NCBI GenBank assembly: GCA_018647945.1
Contig: JABGSE010000057.1
Coordinates: 1-45,274 of the forward strand
DNA length: 45,274 nucleotides
Reading direction: 5' to 3'
Origin: Flavobacteriales bacterium
Lineage (GTDB): Bacteria; Bacteroidota; Bacteroidia; Flavobacteriales; BACL11
The notes under the pieces: model-generated
Told to the model about the DNA's origin: nothing
Database searches by the model: none
The model's input: the letters and a program-made list of their open reading frames with translations, nothing else
In this document: one piece after another, positions 26,641 to 34,620 of the stretch
Position numbering within the stretch: the first letter of the stretch is position 1
How the letters are laid out: the number at the start of each line of letters is the position of its first letter
Translations under genes and position numbers: made by a program

Positions 26641-28758
26641 TTAATAGAAACTGATTCTGTTATCTGTAATATTGGCTCTTTCTTTTAATATTTTAAATGC
26701 TAAATTAAAAGCTCCTAAACTTAGTTTCTTAATCTTATCTTTCTGTTGCAATGTAAAGTCTCCTTCAGTTTTTGCTGTTTCTTTTGAAACCACTTGAAGA
26801 ATAAAAACTGAATTGTTTCCCTTAAAAGCAGAAGATGTAGCACTAACATCAGTAGCATCAGAAATACCTACAAAAGCTGGTTCATCACCCAATCCCGCAA
26901 CACTTAAGTTTGCGAAATTAACATTCTCAACTGTTTTTATTTCTGCAGAAAACTCTACGGAAACATCATTAAAACTTTTTTCTGAAATCTGTTGTTTAAT
27001 GATTTCATATTTCTTTTCAATTTTTACCATTTGCGCAATTTGTTCTTTCACTGTTTCAAAAGGTCTAAATCCTTTTTCATTAACTGATGTCAAACTTGCA
27101 ACAACATAACTTCCATCACAATCAAATGACTTATTTGCATAATCTCCAATATTTGGAACTCCATTAGTTTTATCATCAATTTTACCAGTAAACATCCATT
27201 TTACAATTTCTCTAGAATTTTTCAAAGTTGAAACGTTAAATGTCATCTCTTTAATTTTTGCAGCATCTCTTTTTACCAAATTTTCTTTAGTTACCAAATC
27301 ATTAAAAGAAGTAGATGATAAATCAGAAAGAAACTGACTTGCTTGATTATAATATTCATCTTTAGTTTCTGAACTAGCAACAACTTTTTTGTCAATATAA
27401 ACAACTTTGTATTTATTCTGTAATTTACTCGCTCCCGTCAACTGAATTAAATGAATACCAAAATTTGTAGTTACAATTTGCATATCATTTACCTCAGAGG
27501 TAAAACAGGCTTCATTAAACGCAGGAACCATTGACCCCTCTTTGAACCATCCTAAATCACCTCCTTTTATTGCGGAACCTTTATCAAAAGAAAATTGTAA
27601 AGCCAATGAACCAAAATCTTCTCCTTTGTCTACTCTTTGTTTCAAGGACTTGATTAAAGTTTTTGCAGAATCTGCAGTAAATTGTTCGTTAGACAATAAT
27701 ATATGTCTCGCTTCCACTGAATCAGCTCTCAATTGTACATCAGAAAGTTTTGCTAATCTATAATCTCCATTCTCAGTTTTGTAAACTTCTGAAACAGTTC
27801 CTTTTTCAGTATTTACCAATTGAGTAAAATTAGGATCTGTAATATCACTTAACTTCACGAAAGAAAATAAAGCATTCAAATTTCTAGAATGTCTGTTTAC
27901 AAACTTCTCATCATCCTCTGACTTTGCAAAGTCATCTGAAATAGACAATAAATCTAATTTTGTTTGTTCGTCATCCTGAGAGGATGGGATAACAGTAAAT
28001 TCAATAAACTCAACAGCTCTTGTTTCTTCTGCTACTACAAACTCATTAATATGATTATTGTAAAACTTTTTTAACTCTTCTTTTGATGGTTCTACTTCAG
28101 TATCGTCAACAGAACTATAAGGAATAGAAATGTAGTTAACTCTAGCATTCTGAGAATTCTCATTAAAAGAGTTCATTGCTTCTTGCTTTGTAGCATAAAA
28201 CCCTTGTTCTATTAAAACTTGGTATTTTTTGCTTAACCTTTCTTTTCTTAAACCTTCTTCAATTCCAGCCCATTGTTTTGTAGCATCACCTGTTTCATCA
28301 TTTTCCAAACTTTGTAAATAATCTTTTACCAACTGAGGATCAAATTGTTTTGTTGTGTCGTTCTGGAAAAAAGGAATACCAGTAATTTGAGAGGAAACAT
28401 TTTTTCCAGTTTGTAGTTCGTATACCTCATCATCAGTTACTATAATCCCTAATTCTTCACATTTACTTTTTACTATTTGCTCATTGATAAAAGATTGCCA
28501 AGCTTGATCTAATATTTGTTCATCATCAGTTGATCCTTGTTGTTTCAAGTTAGATTTTACAATATTATATGTTTCGTTAAAGCTGTTATATTCAACTCCT
28601 TCACCGTAAATTTCTCCAATAAATCGTGATTCATCTTCTCCTGAAATCATTCCTACTATGTCCGAATCGGAACCAAAGAATAAAAAACCAACCATCCCTA
28701 ATCCAATCACTAATAATGTGACAATTGTCTTATCTCTAATTTTCTGTAATATTGCCAT
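26641..28758 (-). CDS. PpiD-like periplasmic peptidyl-prolyl isomerase/chaperone
   Basis: 705 residues. A membrane-anchored foldase that assists outer-membrane and secreted proteins. MAILQKIRDKT plus a hydrophobic segment (about 12-30) is the PpiD-type anchor; a SurA-N-like helical region follows; a parvulin domain with ARHILLS and GDLGWFKEGSMVPAF lies at roughly 345-440. The C-terminal region has a second, degenerate folding module. Given three large T9SS cargo proteins and a beta-barrel protein nearby, a client role in envelope assembly is plausible. It has a near-consensus promoter at 28785-28792. Confidence 0.88.
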   Translation of the reverse strand: MAILQKIRDKTIVTLLVIGLGMVGFLFFGSDSDIVGMISGEDESRFIGEIYGEGVEYNSFNETYNIVKSNLKQQGSTDDEQILDQAWQSFINEQIVKSKCEELGIIVTDDEVYELQTGKNVSSQITGIPFFQNDTTKQFDPQLVKDYLQSLENDETGDATKQWAGIEEGLRKERLSKKYQVLIEQGFYATKQEAMNSFNENSQNARVNYISIPYSSVDDTEVEPSKEELKKFYNNHINEFVVAEETRAVEFIEFTVIPSSQDDEQTKLDLLSISDDFAKSEDDEKFVNRHSRNLNALFSFVKLSDITDPNFTQLVNTEKGTVSEVYKTENGDYRLAKLSDVQLRADSVEARHILLSNEQFTADSAKTLIKSLKQRVDKGEDFGSLALQFSFDKGSAIKGGDLGWFKEGSMVPAFNEACFTSEVNDMQIVTTNFGIHLIQLTGASKLQNKYKVVYIDKKVVASSETKDEYYNQASQFLSDLSSTSFNDLVTKENLVKRDAAKIKEMTFNVSTLKNSREIVKWMFTGKIDDKTNGVPNIGDYANKSFDCDGSYVVASLTSVNEKGFRPFETVKEQIAQMVKIEKKYEIIKQQISEKSFNDVSVEFSAEIKTVENVNFANLSVAGLGDEPAFVGISDATDVSATSSAFKGNNSVFILQVVSKETAKTEGDFTLQQKDKIKKLSLGAFNLAFKILKERANITDNRISFY

Positions 28759-28784
28759 TTCGTTTTCTGTTTAATTTTAGTCTG

Positions 28785-28792
28785 CGAATATA
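28785..28792 (-). promoter_or_regulatory. PpiD-like gene promoter TATATTCG-CAGACTAA
   Basis: On the minus strand TATATTCG (one mismatch to TAnnTTTG) is followed by CAGACTAA, the same start-site sequence found after the -7 boxes of two of the T9SS genes at 38607 and 40572. The ATG is 26 bases further. Confidence 0.45.
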
Positions 28793-28831
28793 CAATTGTT
28801 ATTTGAGTTATAAAAATTGTTTAAATGCTGA

Positions 28832-30076
28832 TTATTTGGTCAATAATCGTACAGATTTTATACTTTTCTCATCTACATTTTCAATAATAAGGGTAATATT
28901 TTGGATTTCTATTTTCTCTCCAACTTTCGGAATTTCTTCATGTAATGAGAGTATTAATCCTGCAATTGTTTCATATTCTTCTGACTTTGGTAAGTCCAAA
29001 TTATATTTATCATTTATTAAGTCAACTTCCATTCTGGCAGAAAATAAAAATTCAGTCCCGTTTATTTTCTTATCTAAAACCTCCTCTTTATCATGTTCGT
29101 CAACAATTTCCCCAACAATTTCTTCAGTAACATCTTCAATAGTTACTAATCCTGAAGTCCCTCCAAACTCATCTACAACAATTGCAATTCCTTTATTTTT
29201 ACTAATAAAAGTATTTAAAAGTTCATTTGCTGGCATACTTTCAGGGACAATGGGCACTGGCAACATCACAGATTTTATAGTTGAAGGGTTTTTAAATAAA
29301 TCTGATGAATGGACATAACCAATTATGTTATCTATATTTTCTTTAAATATTGGTAATTTGGAAAATTTGGTATCAATAAAAACTTGTTTTAACCCATCAA
29401 TAGAAACTTTCATATTTACTGCAAATACTTCTGTACGGGGAACCATACATTCCCTTACTTTTATGTTGGAAAGTTCCAAAGCATTTTGCAACATTTCAAC
29501 CTCACTGGATGCATCTTCATTTTCATTATCGATAGTAATATTTTCCAAATATTCATCCAAATCTATTTTACTAAAAGTTTGCTTTACTTGTCGTAATTTC
29601 AACCCAAAAACATATCTCAGAAAAAATTCTGAAATTGAAATCATTACAAAAACTACAGGGTATAATAAATAGTAAAATAAAAGTAATGGTAAGGAAAACA
29701 ACTTTAACATGTAATTAGGATTGATACGAAAAATTGTTTTTGGAATAAATTCGGCTGTTACAAGTACAATTATTGTTGCAATTATTGTCTGAATAAGAAT
29801 TAATACAATATCTGATGAGGTAAATTGTAAAATAAATGGTTGTAATAATTCTGAAATTGAAATACTAAATATCACCAATGATATATTGTTTCCTACAAGC
29901 ATTGTAGCAATAAAATTTGATTCGTTTTCAGAGAAAATAGATATTGTTTTAGAGAAAAATGAATCAGAATCTTTATCAATTTCTAATTTTAATTTATTAG
30001 AAGAAATAAATGCAATTTCAATTCCTGAAAAAAATGCAGAAAACAATAATGTAATAATAACCAAGCTTACTAACAT
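28832..30076 (-). CDS. CorC/HlyC-type membrane protein (DUF21-CBS)
   Basis: 414 residues. An N-terminal DUF21 domain with about four spans (1-155), a CBS pair (about 200-320, beginning CMVPRTEV and including GIAIVVDEFGGTSGLVT), and a C-terminal CorC_HlyC domain. Related proteins are implicated in Mg2+ or metal export and were long labelled hemolysins; the Bacteroidota gliding gene gldE is a relative, and I cannot separate the two by sequence here. It is last in the coaX-lptC operon, 12 bases after lptC. Confidence 0.85.
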   Translation of the reverse strand: MLVSLVIITLLFSAFFSGIEIAFISSNKLKLEIDKDSDSFFSKTISIFSENESNFIATMLVGNNISLVIFSISISELLQPFILQFTSSDIVLILIQTIIATIIVLVTAEFIPKTIFRINPNYMLKLFSLPLLLFYYLLYPVVFVMISISEFFLRYVFGLKLRQVKQTFSKIDLDEYLENITIDNENEDASSEVEMLQNALELSNIKVRECMVPRTEVFAVNMKVSIDGLKQVFIDTKFSKLPIFKENIDNIIGYVHSSDLFKNPSTIKSVMLPVPIVPESMPANELLNTFISKNKGIAIVVDEFGGTSGLVTIEDVTEEIVGEIVDEHDKEEVLDKKINGTEFLFSARMEVDLINDKYNLDLPKSEEYETIAGLILSLHEEIPKVGEKIEIQNITLIIENVDEKSIKSVRLLTK

Positions 30077-30088
30077 TGGATAAATTTA

Positions 30089-30622
30089 CTAATCTTTTTT
30101 TAAATTAAAACTACCTTTCGCCTTTTTGATTTCATATTCTGTAAAATCAGGAGTAGAACTAAACCCAACTCCATAAATAACTTCATCTTCAGTTGTAATT
30201 TTAACTTCTCGTTCAGTATAAATTAAATTATTTTTCTGATCCCAAATTAATTCCTCTGTCAATAGTTCCTTATTATCATAACTCAATAATTTTACATTAT
30301 CTGTTGCAGTCATAATGTGAGTTTTATTGTTTACAGAAGCATTCTGAGAAGTTAATACCGATTTTTTATTTGTAGAATCTGTATAAAAATCCACCTTCAC
30401 CCCTTCAGAAAATGTAATAATATTTTCTGGTTTTATATACCTTGTCATTTTGGAAGAAACAATTTTAACTCTCACATCTCCATTTTCAGTATAAATAATG
30501 GTAGAATTTAACATTTCCTCAACAGGAAGAGTATCGGAATTAATAAAATTTTCAGTTACTTTTTCGTCATTATTGCACGAAAACAATAAAATGAAAATAA
30601 TATAACAGTGAAATTTTCTCAA
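30089..30622 (-). CDS. lptC: LPS export protein LptC-like lipoprotein
   Basis: 177 residues. LptC bridges the LptBFG transporter and the periplasmic LptA chain, passing LPS toward the outer membrane. Here the N-terminus has a lipobox-like LLFSC (Cys 16) rather than the single membrane span of E. coli LptC, as seen in many Bacteroidota. The beta-rich body has the alternating pattern and repeated short strands of the LptC/OstA fold, for example SEGVKVDFYTD and ASVNNKTHIMTATDNV. It lies three bases after the TPR gene. Confidence 0.85.
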   Translation of the reverse strand: MRKFHCYIIFILLFSCNNDEKVTENFINSDTLPVEEMLNSTIIYTENGDVRVKIVSSKMTRYIKPENIITFSEGVKVDFYTDSTNKKSVLTSQNASVNNKTHIMTATDNVKLLSYDNKELLTEELIWDQKNNLIYTEREVKITTEDEVIYGVGFSSTPDFTEYEIKKAKGSFNLKKD

Positions 30623-30625
30623 AAA

Positions 30626-31939
30626 TTAATCGCTAGTTCTCACTCTAGTAGAAGTGTTAATCCAGCATTTCACCTTATAACTATCTCCCGATTGTAAATC
30701 ATTAAAGAAACAATTTTCCTTTGTAGGGAAATATTTTGAATATGTTGAAACTCTTTTATTTGCTTTCTCTCTCATCACTTCATCAACACTTTTCGCTTTC
30801 ATAAAAGCGTCCACCGCTACCCAATACACGGTTGCTCTATCAAAACCATCTCCACAACTACTTGCAGATGAGACATAAATATCTCCAATTCTCAAATATG
30901 GTTCTCCCCAATTTGGTCTTAATGATGCGGCGCTATTTGCAGCACTTCTGGCAGAAGAGTACGAACCATTCATCTGATAAGCATAAGATAGTTGCAAATA
31001 ATATTGAGACTTATTTTCATTGTCCTCTTCCAATTTTATTGCTTGATTAAAATAATCTGTCGCAACAGAATAATTCTTTTTAACAACATTCATATTCCCC
31101 ATTTCGTACGCTGAAGAAGCTGATGGTTCTAACTGATGCATTAAAGTTGCTGCCGAAAAATATAACTCATTATCTGTACAATGTTTTTTGGAAAGTAATA
31201 GAGTTATCTTTCTCAAAAAATTTACATCTTCTTTTCCTTCTTCAAATTTAGATTGAAACACATTTATTAAATCCTCACAACTTGCATAAGGCTCAAACAT
31301 ATTCTCAACATTGGTTAAAGCAATCTTGTAATTCTTTTCATATTTCTGATTATTTAATAGGTTATAATCAATAACATCTACAAGGAAAACATAGGCATTT
31401 AACACATCCTGTTTTTCAAATTGATCTGTTTTTTTCTCCATTACAGTAATGGATTTAAAATAAGAAACAATAGCTGTTGGTGAAGATGAATTTCCTAAAC
31501 TCTCTACCGATTTTCTTAACATTTCATAGGCCTCTTCATATTTTGAACTGTTGTATTTTAATAAATCAATTCCCTTCTTCCCTAAAACCAAAGATTCTCT
31601 CCCAAAATACTGAATTCTCTGATCGTACACCATCATCAATGTATCTATATAAGCTGATTTATTATTATCATTTTTCTTTATTTGATGATAAATTATCTTT
31701 GGAGCATTGGAAAAAATATTTTCATTAAACTGAGGGCAATTATAAAAAACCCATCTCCAATTTTTTAGAGCCTCCTCATAATTTTTGTTTTTATAATCAT
31801 TTCTGTAAATCTGATATTTTGTAACACATGTTGCACTATCTGTTCCATAATTAATTTGAGCATAAGCCCCTTGTGTAATTACTGAAACTAAAAGTATTAA
31901 TATTGTTCTTCTCATTTTTTTATTCTTGTTATTAATCAT
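30626..31939 (-). CDS. Secreted tetratricopeptide-repeat protein
   Basis: 437 residues. A signal peptide of the form MRRTILILLVSVITQGAYAQ follows an eight-residue preamble. At least three TPR-like helical pairs are visible, the clearest in the C-terminal third (YSVATDYFNQAIKLE, then SQYYLQLSYAYQMNGSYSSA and NWGEPYLRIGDIYV). Two clusters of cysteines occur near the C-terminus (SSCGDG and ENCFFND). Its ATG overlaps the barrel gene by eight bases, which I take as the start; an internal Met nine codons later is an alternative. Lying between a barrel gene and lptC, it is likely periplasmic and involved in outer-membrane assembly. Confidence 0.8.
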   Translation of the reverse strand: MINNKNKKMRRTILILLVSVITQGAYAQINYGTDSATCVTKYQIYRNDYKNKNYEEALKNWRWVFYNCPQFNENIFSNAPKIIYHQIKKNDNNKSAYIDTLMMVYDQRIQYFGRESLVLGKKGIDLLKYNSSKYEEAYEMLRKSVESLGNSSSPTAIVSYFKSITVMEKKTDQFEKQDVLNAYVFLVDVIDYNLLNNQKYEKNYKIALTNVENMFEPYASCEDLINVFQSKFEEGKEDVNFLRKITLLLSKKHCTDNELYFSAATLMHQLEPSASSAYEMGNMNVVKKNYSVATDYFNQAIKLEEDNENKSQYYLQLSYAYQMNGSYSSARSAANSAASLRPNWGEPYLRIGDIYVSSASSCGDGFDRATVYWVAVDAFMKAKSVDEVMREKANKRVSTYSKYFPTKENCFFNDLQSGDSYKVKCWINTSTRVRTSD

Positions 31940-33194
31940 ATTTTCTTTTTACAAACCATATTCCATCAAAAGTAACTCCTAAATTAAAACGGATAAATTG
32001 TTCTTTTATTAGATTATCATTTATTGTACCTTTTTCACCCATTTCAATTGACAAATCATAATTTGTTCTACTCTTTTTAACTGGCAATCCTAATCCGAAA
32101 CTAATTGTTTTTTCTTCTAACTGATTACCCCTTAGTTGTAAATAAGATTTATTATAAGAAGTTCCCATTCTGTAATTTACTCTTTTCCAATAACTATTTA
32201 CTGATTTACTATTTGGAACATATTGCAATCCTCCTGAAATTTTCATGCTATTTTCCAAAAGGTCAGTTTCTTCAAACAATCTGTAATCGGACCAATTTTG
32301 AGTAGAGTAATTCCCAACTACTAACCATTTATCTGATGCTGCAAAAGTAAATCCTGCAGAAATTTGCTGTGGTAAAATCATTGTTCCCCACTCAACACTA
32401 TTTTGAACTGTATCTTTATATGGTTGCGTACTGTTTAATTCGAATGTTCTGGAAAGAATCGTTCTTTTTGCACTAATTTCAGAATTGTTATTAGCACTTA
32501 TCCCAAAAGTGAAATGATGGTTTTCAGTTAAATCCCTATTAAATAATAATCCAAATTGATAAAAATATCCTTTTAAGTTAATTCTATTTAAAGAATTCAC
32601 ATTAAAAATAGATTCATCATTAAATAACAACTCCTTATCCCTATTCAATCCTCCAAACAAATAAGCCGCATTAACTCCAACAGAAAGATTTTTATGTAAT
32701 TTTACTGAAGTCCCAATATAAAAATTACTAATTCCACCATCTCCAGTGTAGTTATAATCAATACCTCCAATCCCTTCAATGGTTTCCGAATCTTCTAAAA
32801 CATATCCTATATTACTATATGGTAAAAAACCAGAACTCACAAAAATTGATTTAGATAAAGGGAATCCTAAAGTAATATGACTAAAAGATGAATTATTGGT
32901 TATTTGTGTTAGATCAGTGGTTTTCATTTGTGTAGTTAAATGCGATAAACCAGTGGAAAACAAAAAAGATTTTGCTTTAAAAGCTGAATAAGTAGCCGGA
33001 TTTGAAGAATTTATAAAATCAGAATTGTATAAAGCAACTGAAGAACCTCCCAGCGCTGATTGAAAAGCAAGGGTGTTATCGTTTAAAATTCCCAATCCAT
33101 ATCTGGAATATGGAGAACTTGTGGAAATTTGAGAGAAAGTTGAGGATGTAATTATTGAAAACAATAATAAGATGGAAAATTTAATTTTAATCAT
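31932..33194 (-). CDS. Outer-membrane beta-barrel protein
   Basis: 420 residues. A signal peptide ends near TFSQ (residue 22). The body alternates hydrophobic and polar residues in many short strands, ends in a strand closing with WFVKRKYD, and begins SSPYSRYGLGILND, followed by a plug-like segment with SNPATYSAFK, as in FadL/OmpP1-like proteins of Bacteroidota. The product should be a 12- to 14-strand barrel; the exact family is uncertain. It overlaps coaX and the TPR gene by eight bases each, so translation is coupled along the operon. A role in hydrophobic or lipid transport is inference. Confidence 0.78.
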   Translation of the reverse strand: MIKIKFSILLLFSIITSSTFSQISTSSPYSRYGLGILNDNTLAFQSALGGSSVALYNSDFINSSNPATYSAFKAKSFLFSTGLSHLTTQMKTTDLTQITNNSSFSHITLGFPLSKSIFVSSGFLPYSNIGYVLEDSETIEGIGGIDYNYTGDGGISNFYIGTSVKLHKNLSVGVNAAYLFGGLNRDKELLFNDESIFNVNSLNRINLKGYFYQFGLLFNRDLTENHHFTFGISANNNSEISAKRTILSRTFELNSTQPYKDTVQNSVEWGTMILPQQISAGFTFAASDKWLVVGNYSTQNWSDYRLFEETDLLENSMKISGGLQYVPNSKSVNSYWKRVNYRMGTSYNKSYLQLRGNQLEEKTISFGLGLPVKKSRTNYDLSIEMGEKGTINDNLIKEQFIRFNLGVTFDGIWFVKRKYD

Positions 33195-33891
33195 TATATT
33201 TTAATATTTCATTTAAGCCTTTCAGCACTAAAAATGGGTCTGCAAATATGCTATTTTTTAAGGCGTTTTCAAAGAAAATTGTATCTCCACCTGTCACTAC
33301 AACGAATAAACTTTCATTTTCTTTTCTTAAATCAGTAATTATTGTCTCAACCTCTGCCAAAATCCCCGATTGCACCCCTGAAACTATGGAGGAATTAGTA
33401 TCATTTCCAATTAAATTAAATGATGTATTTATCGTTAATTTTGGTAAGTTTTTAGTGAATTTTTTCAAAGAATTGTACCTCATTTCTATTCCGGGAGAAA
33501 TTCTTCCTCCAAAATAAACTTTATTTTTGTCAATATAGTCCATTGTTATGCAGCTTCCCGCATCAATAACCAATACATTTTTATTTGGATATAAAACAGC
33601 TGCCGCTACAACTCCCGCTAATCTATCTTTACCTAATGTGTTAGGAGTTTTGTATTTTAGAGTAATAGGAATATTTGTTTTTTCAGACAAATAAACAGTA
33701 TGAATTTCAGAATTTATTGTAACTTTCTCGCGGACAGAAGAGACAATAATTTTTTGAATATCATTATTTTTCAATAATTTATCTACTAATCTTCCATCAA
33801 AATCATCAGATCTTTTAATAGTAAATACCTCATTATTTTTGAAAACAGCATACTTTACTAGAGTATTTCCTATGTCAATTACTAAATTCAT
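33187..33891 (-). CDS. coaX: Type III pantothenate kinase
   Basis: 234 residues. It phosphorylates pantothenate, the first step of coenzyme A synthesis, and is not inhibited by CoA. Ribokinase-independent ASKHA motifs are clear: DIGNT (6-10) near the N-terminus, LGKDRLA (86-92), DAGSC with D110, GGRISPG (128-134) and VTGGD. This form is typical of Bacteroidota. It heads the operon leading to the outer-membrane protein, TPR, LptC and CorC-like genes. Confidence 0.95.
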   Translation of the reverse strand: MNLVIDIGNTLVKYAVFKNNEVFTIKRSDDFDGRLVDKLLKNNDIQKIIVSSVREKVTINSEIHTVYLSEKTNIPITLKYKTPNTLGKDRLAGVVAAAVLYPNKNVLVIDAGSCITMDYIDKNKVYFGGRISPGIEMRYNSLKKFTKNLPKLTINTSFNLIGNDTNSSIVSGVQSGILAEVETIITDLRKENESLFVVVTGGDTIFFENALKNSIFADPFLVLKGLNEILKYND

Positions 33892-33908
33892 TGATAAAAA
33901 TATTTTGT

Positions 33909-33916
33909 CAAAATTA
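33909..33916 (-). promoter_or_regulatory. coaX operon -7 box TAATTTTG
   Basis: A perfect TAnnTTTG match on the minus strand, 17 bases before the coaX ATG. It is the only candidate for the five-gene unit extending to 28832. The rest of the gap to the tRNA is plain A/T-rich DNA. Confidence 0.5.
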
Positions 33917-34000
33917 CAAATGTTTTATTTCTTATATATATAGTATGAAAATATTTCTCTAAATAAAAAAAACAATTAAATTTGCAAACCTTTTGAAGTT

Positions 34001-34073
34001 GGTACCATAGCTCAGTTGGTAGAGCAATGGACTGAAAATCCATGTGTCCCTGGTTCGAATCCTGGTGGTACCA
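34001..34073 (+). tRNA. tRNA-Phe(GAA)
   Basis: The cloverleaf is complete: 7-bp acceptor stem GGTACCA/TGGTACC, D arm with AGCTCAGTTGGTAGAGC, anticodon stem ATGGA/TCCAT around loop CTGAAAA with GAA at 34034-34036, and T arm with GGTTCGAATCC. The discriminator base is A73; CCA is not encoded. No duplicate of its 3' end is seen nearby, so there is no sign it served as an integration site. Confidence 0.97.
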
Positions 34074-34076
34074 CAG

Positions 34077-34107
34077 AAACCTCTACAGCAATGTGGAGGT
34101 TTTTTTT
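34077..34107 (+). terminator. tRNA-Phe terminator
   Basis: An 11-bp stem (AAACCTCTACA with TGTGGAGGTTT) closed by a GCAA tetraloop and followed by a T-run, four bases after the tRNA. It isolates the tRNA from the GtrA-family gene. Confidence 0.85.
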
Positions 34108-34150
34108 ATTTAATTATTATGCTAAGCATAGTATTTAAAATTAAAGAAGT

Positions 34151-34158
34151 TATTTTTG
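34151..34158 (+). promoter_or_regulatory. GtrA-family gene -7 box TATTTTTG
   Basis: A perfect TAnnTTTG match 26 bases before the chosen ATG at 34185. It supports that start, since the longer open frame begins inside the tRNA. Confidence 0.45.
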
Positions 34159-34184
34159 CTACGCATTATGAGAAATATTACTTT

Positions 34185-34565
34185 ATGATAACAATAATTA
34201 AATTTATAAAATTTCTGGCAGTAGGATTATCAGGCATGATACTTGATTTTAGCATTACCTATATCTGTAAAGAGAGATTAATGTTTAATAAATACCTCTC
34301 CAACTCTCTTGGGTTTGGAGTAGCTGCTGTTTCTAATTTCTGCCTAAACAGACATTTTACATATCAAAGTAATAACCCTGAAGTTACTACTGAATTTTAT
34401 TGGTTTATGGCAATTTCTTTGGTTTCACTTTTTATTTATAATGGAATTGTTTGGATTGGTATCAATAAATTGAATATCAATTTTTACCCTTCCAAAATGC
34501 TGGCTATCTTTTTCATTACATTTTGGAACTTTTTTGCACATCTGTTAATTACATTCCAACATTAA
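34185..34565 (+). CDS. GtrA-family membrane protein
   Basis: 126 residues with four hydrophobic spans (about 8-27, 40-58, 71-93 and 104-124), the topology of GtrA, which is thought to help move bactoprenol-linked sugars across the inner membrane. FLAVGLSGMILDF at the start and NFCLNRHFTY in the middle are family features. The ATG at 34185 is preferred because earlier in-frame starts lie before the promoter box or in the tRNA terminator. It stands alone; no glycosyltransferase partner is adjacent. A strong hairpin follows at once. Confidence 0.85.
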   Translation: MITIIKFIKFLAVGLSGMILDFSITYICKERLMFNKYLSNSLGFGVAAVSNFCLNRHFTYQSNNPEVTTEFYWFMAISLVSLFIYNGIVWIGINKLNINFYPSKMLAIFFITFWNFFAHLLITFQH

Positions 34566-34566
34566 C

Positions 34567-34597
34567 AAAAAAACCTACTTTTAAAGTAGGTTTTTTT
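34567..34597. terminator. Bidirectional terminator after the GtrA-family gene and the first T9SS gene
   Basis: Stem CCTAC...GTAGG with A and T runs of seven on either side, between two convergent genes. It ends both. Confidence 0.85.
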
Positions 34598-34620
34598 AGT
34601 TTTATGATATCTTATAAAAA

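Noticed and set aside
34001-34107. tRNA-Phe as an integration site for a genomic island
   Set aside because: No integrase, no second copy of the tRNA 3' end, and neighbouring genes look native.
34044-34184. Longer upstream start for the GtrA-family gene
   Set aside because: The frame opens inside tRNA-Phe and runs through its terminator; the promoter box at 34151 and family length favour 34185.
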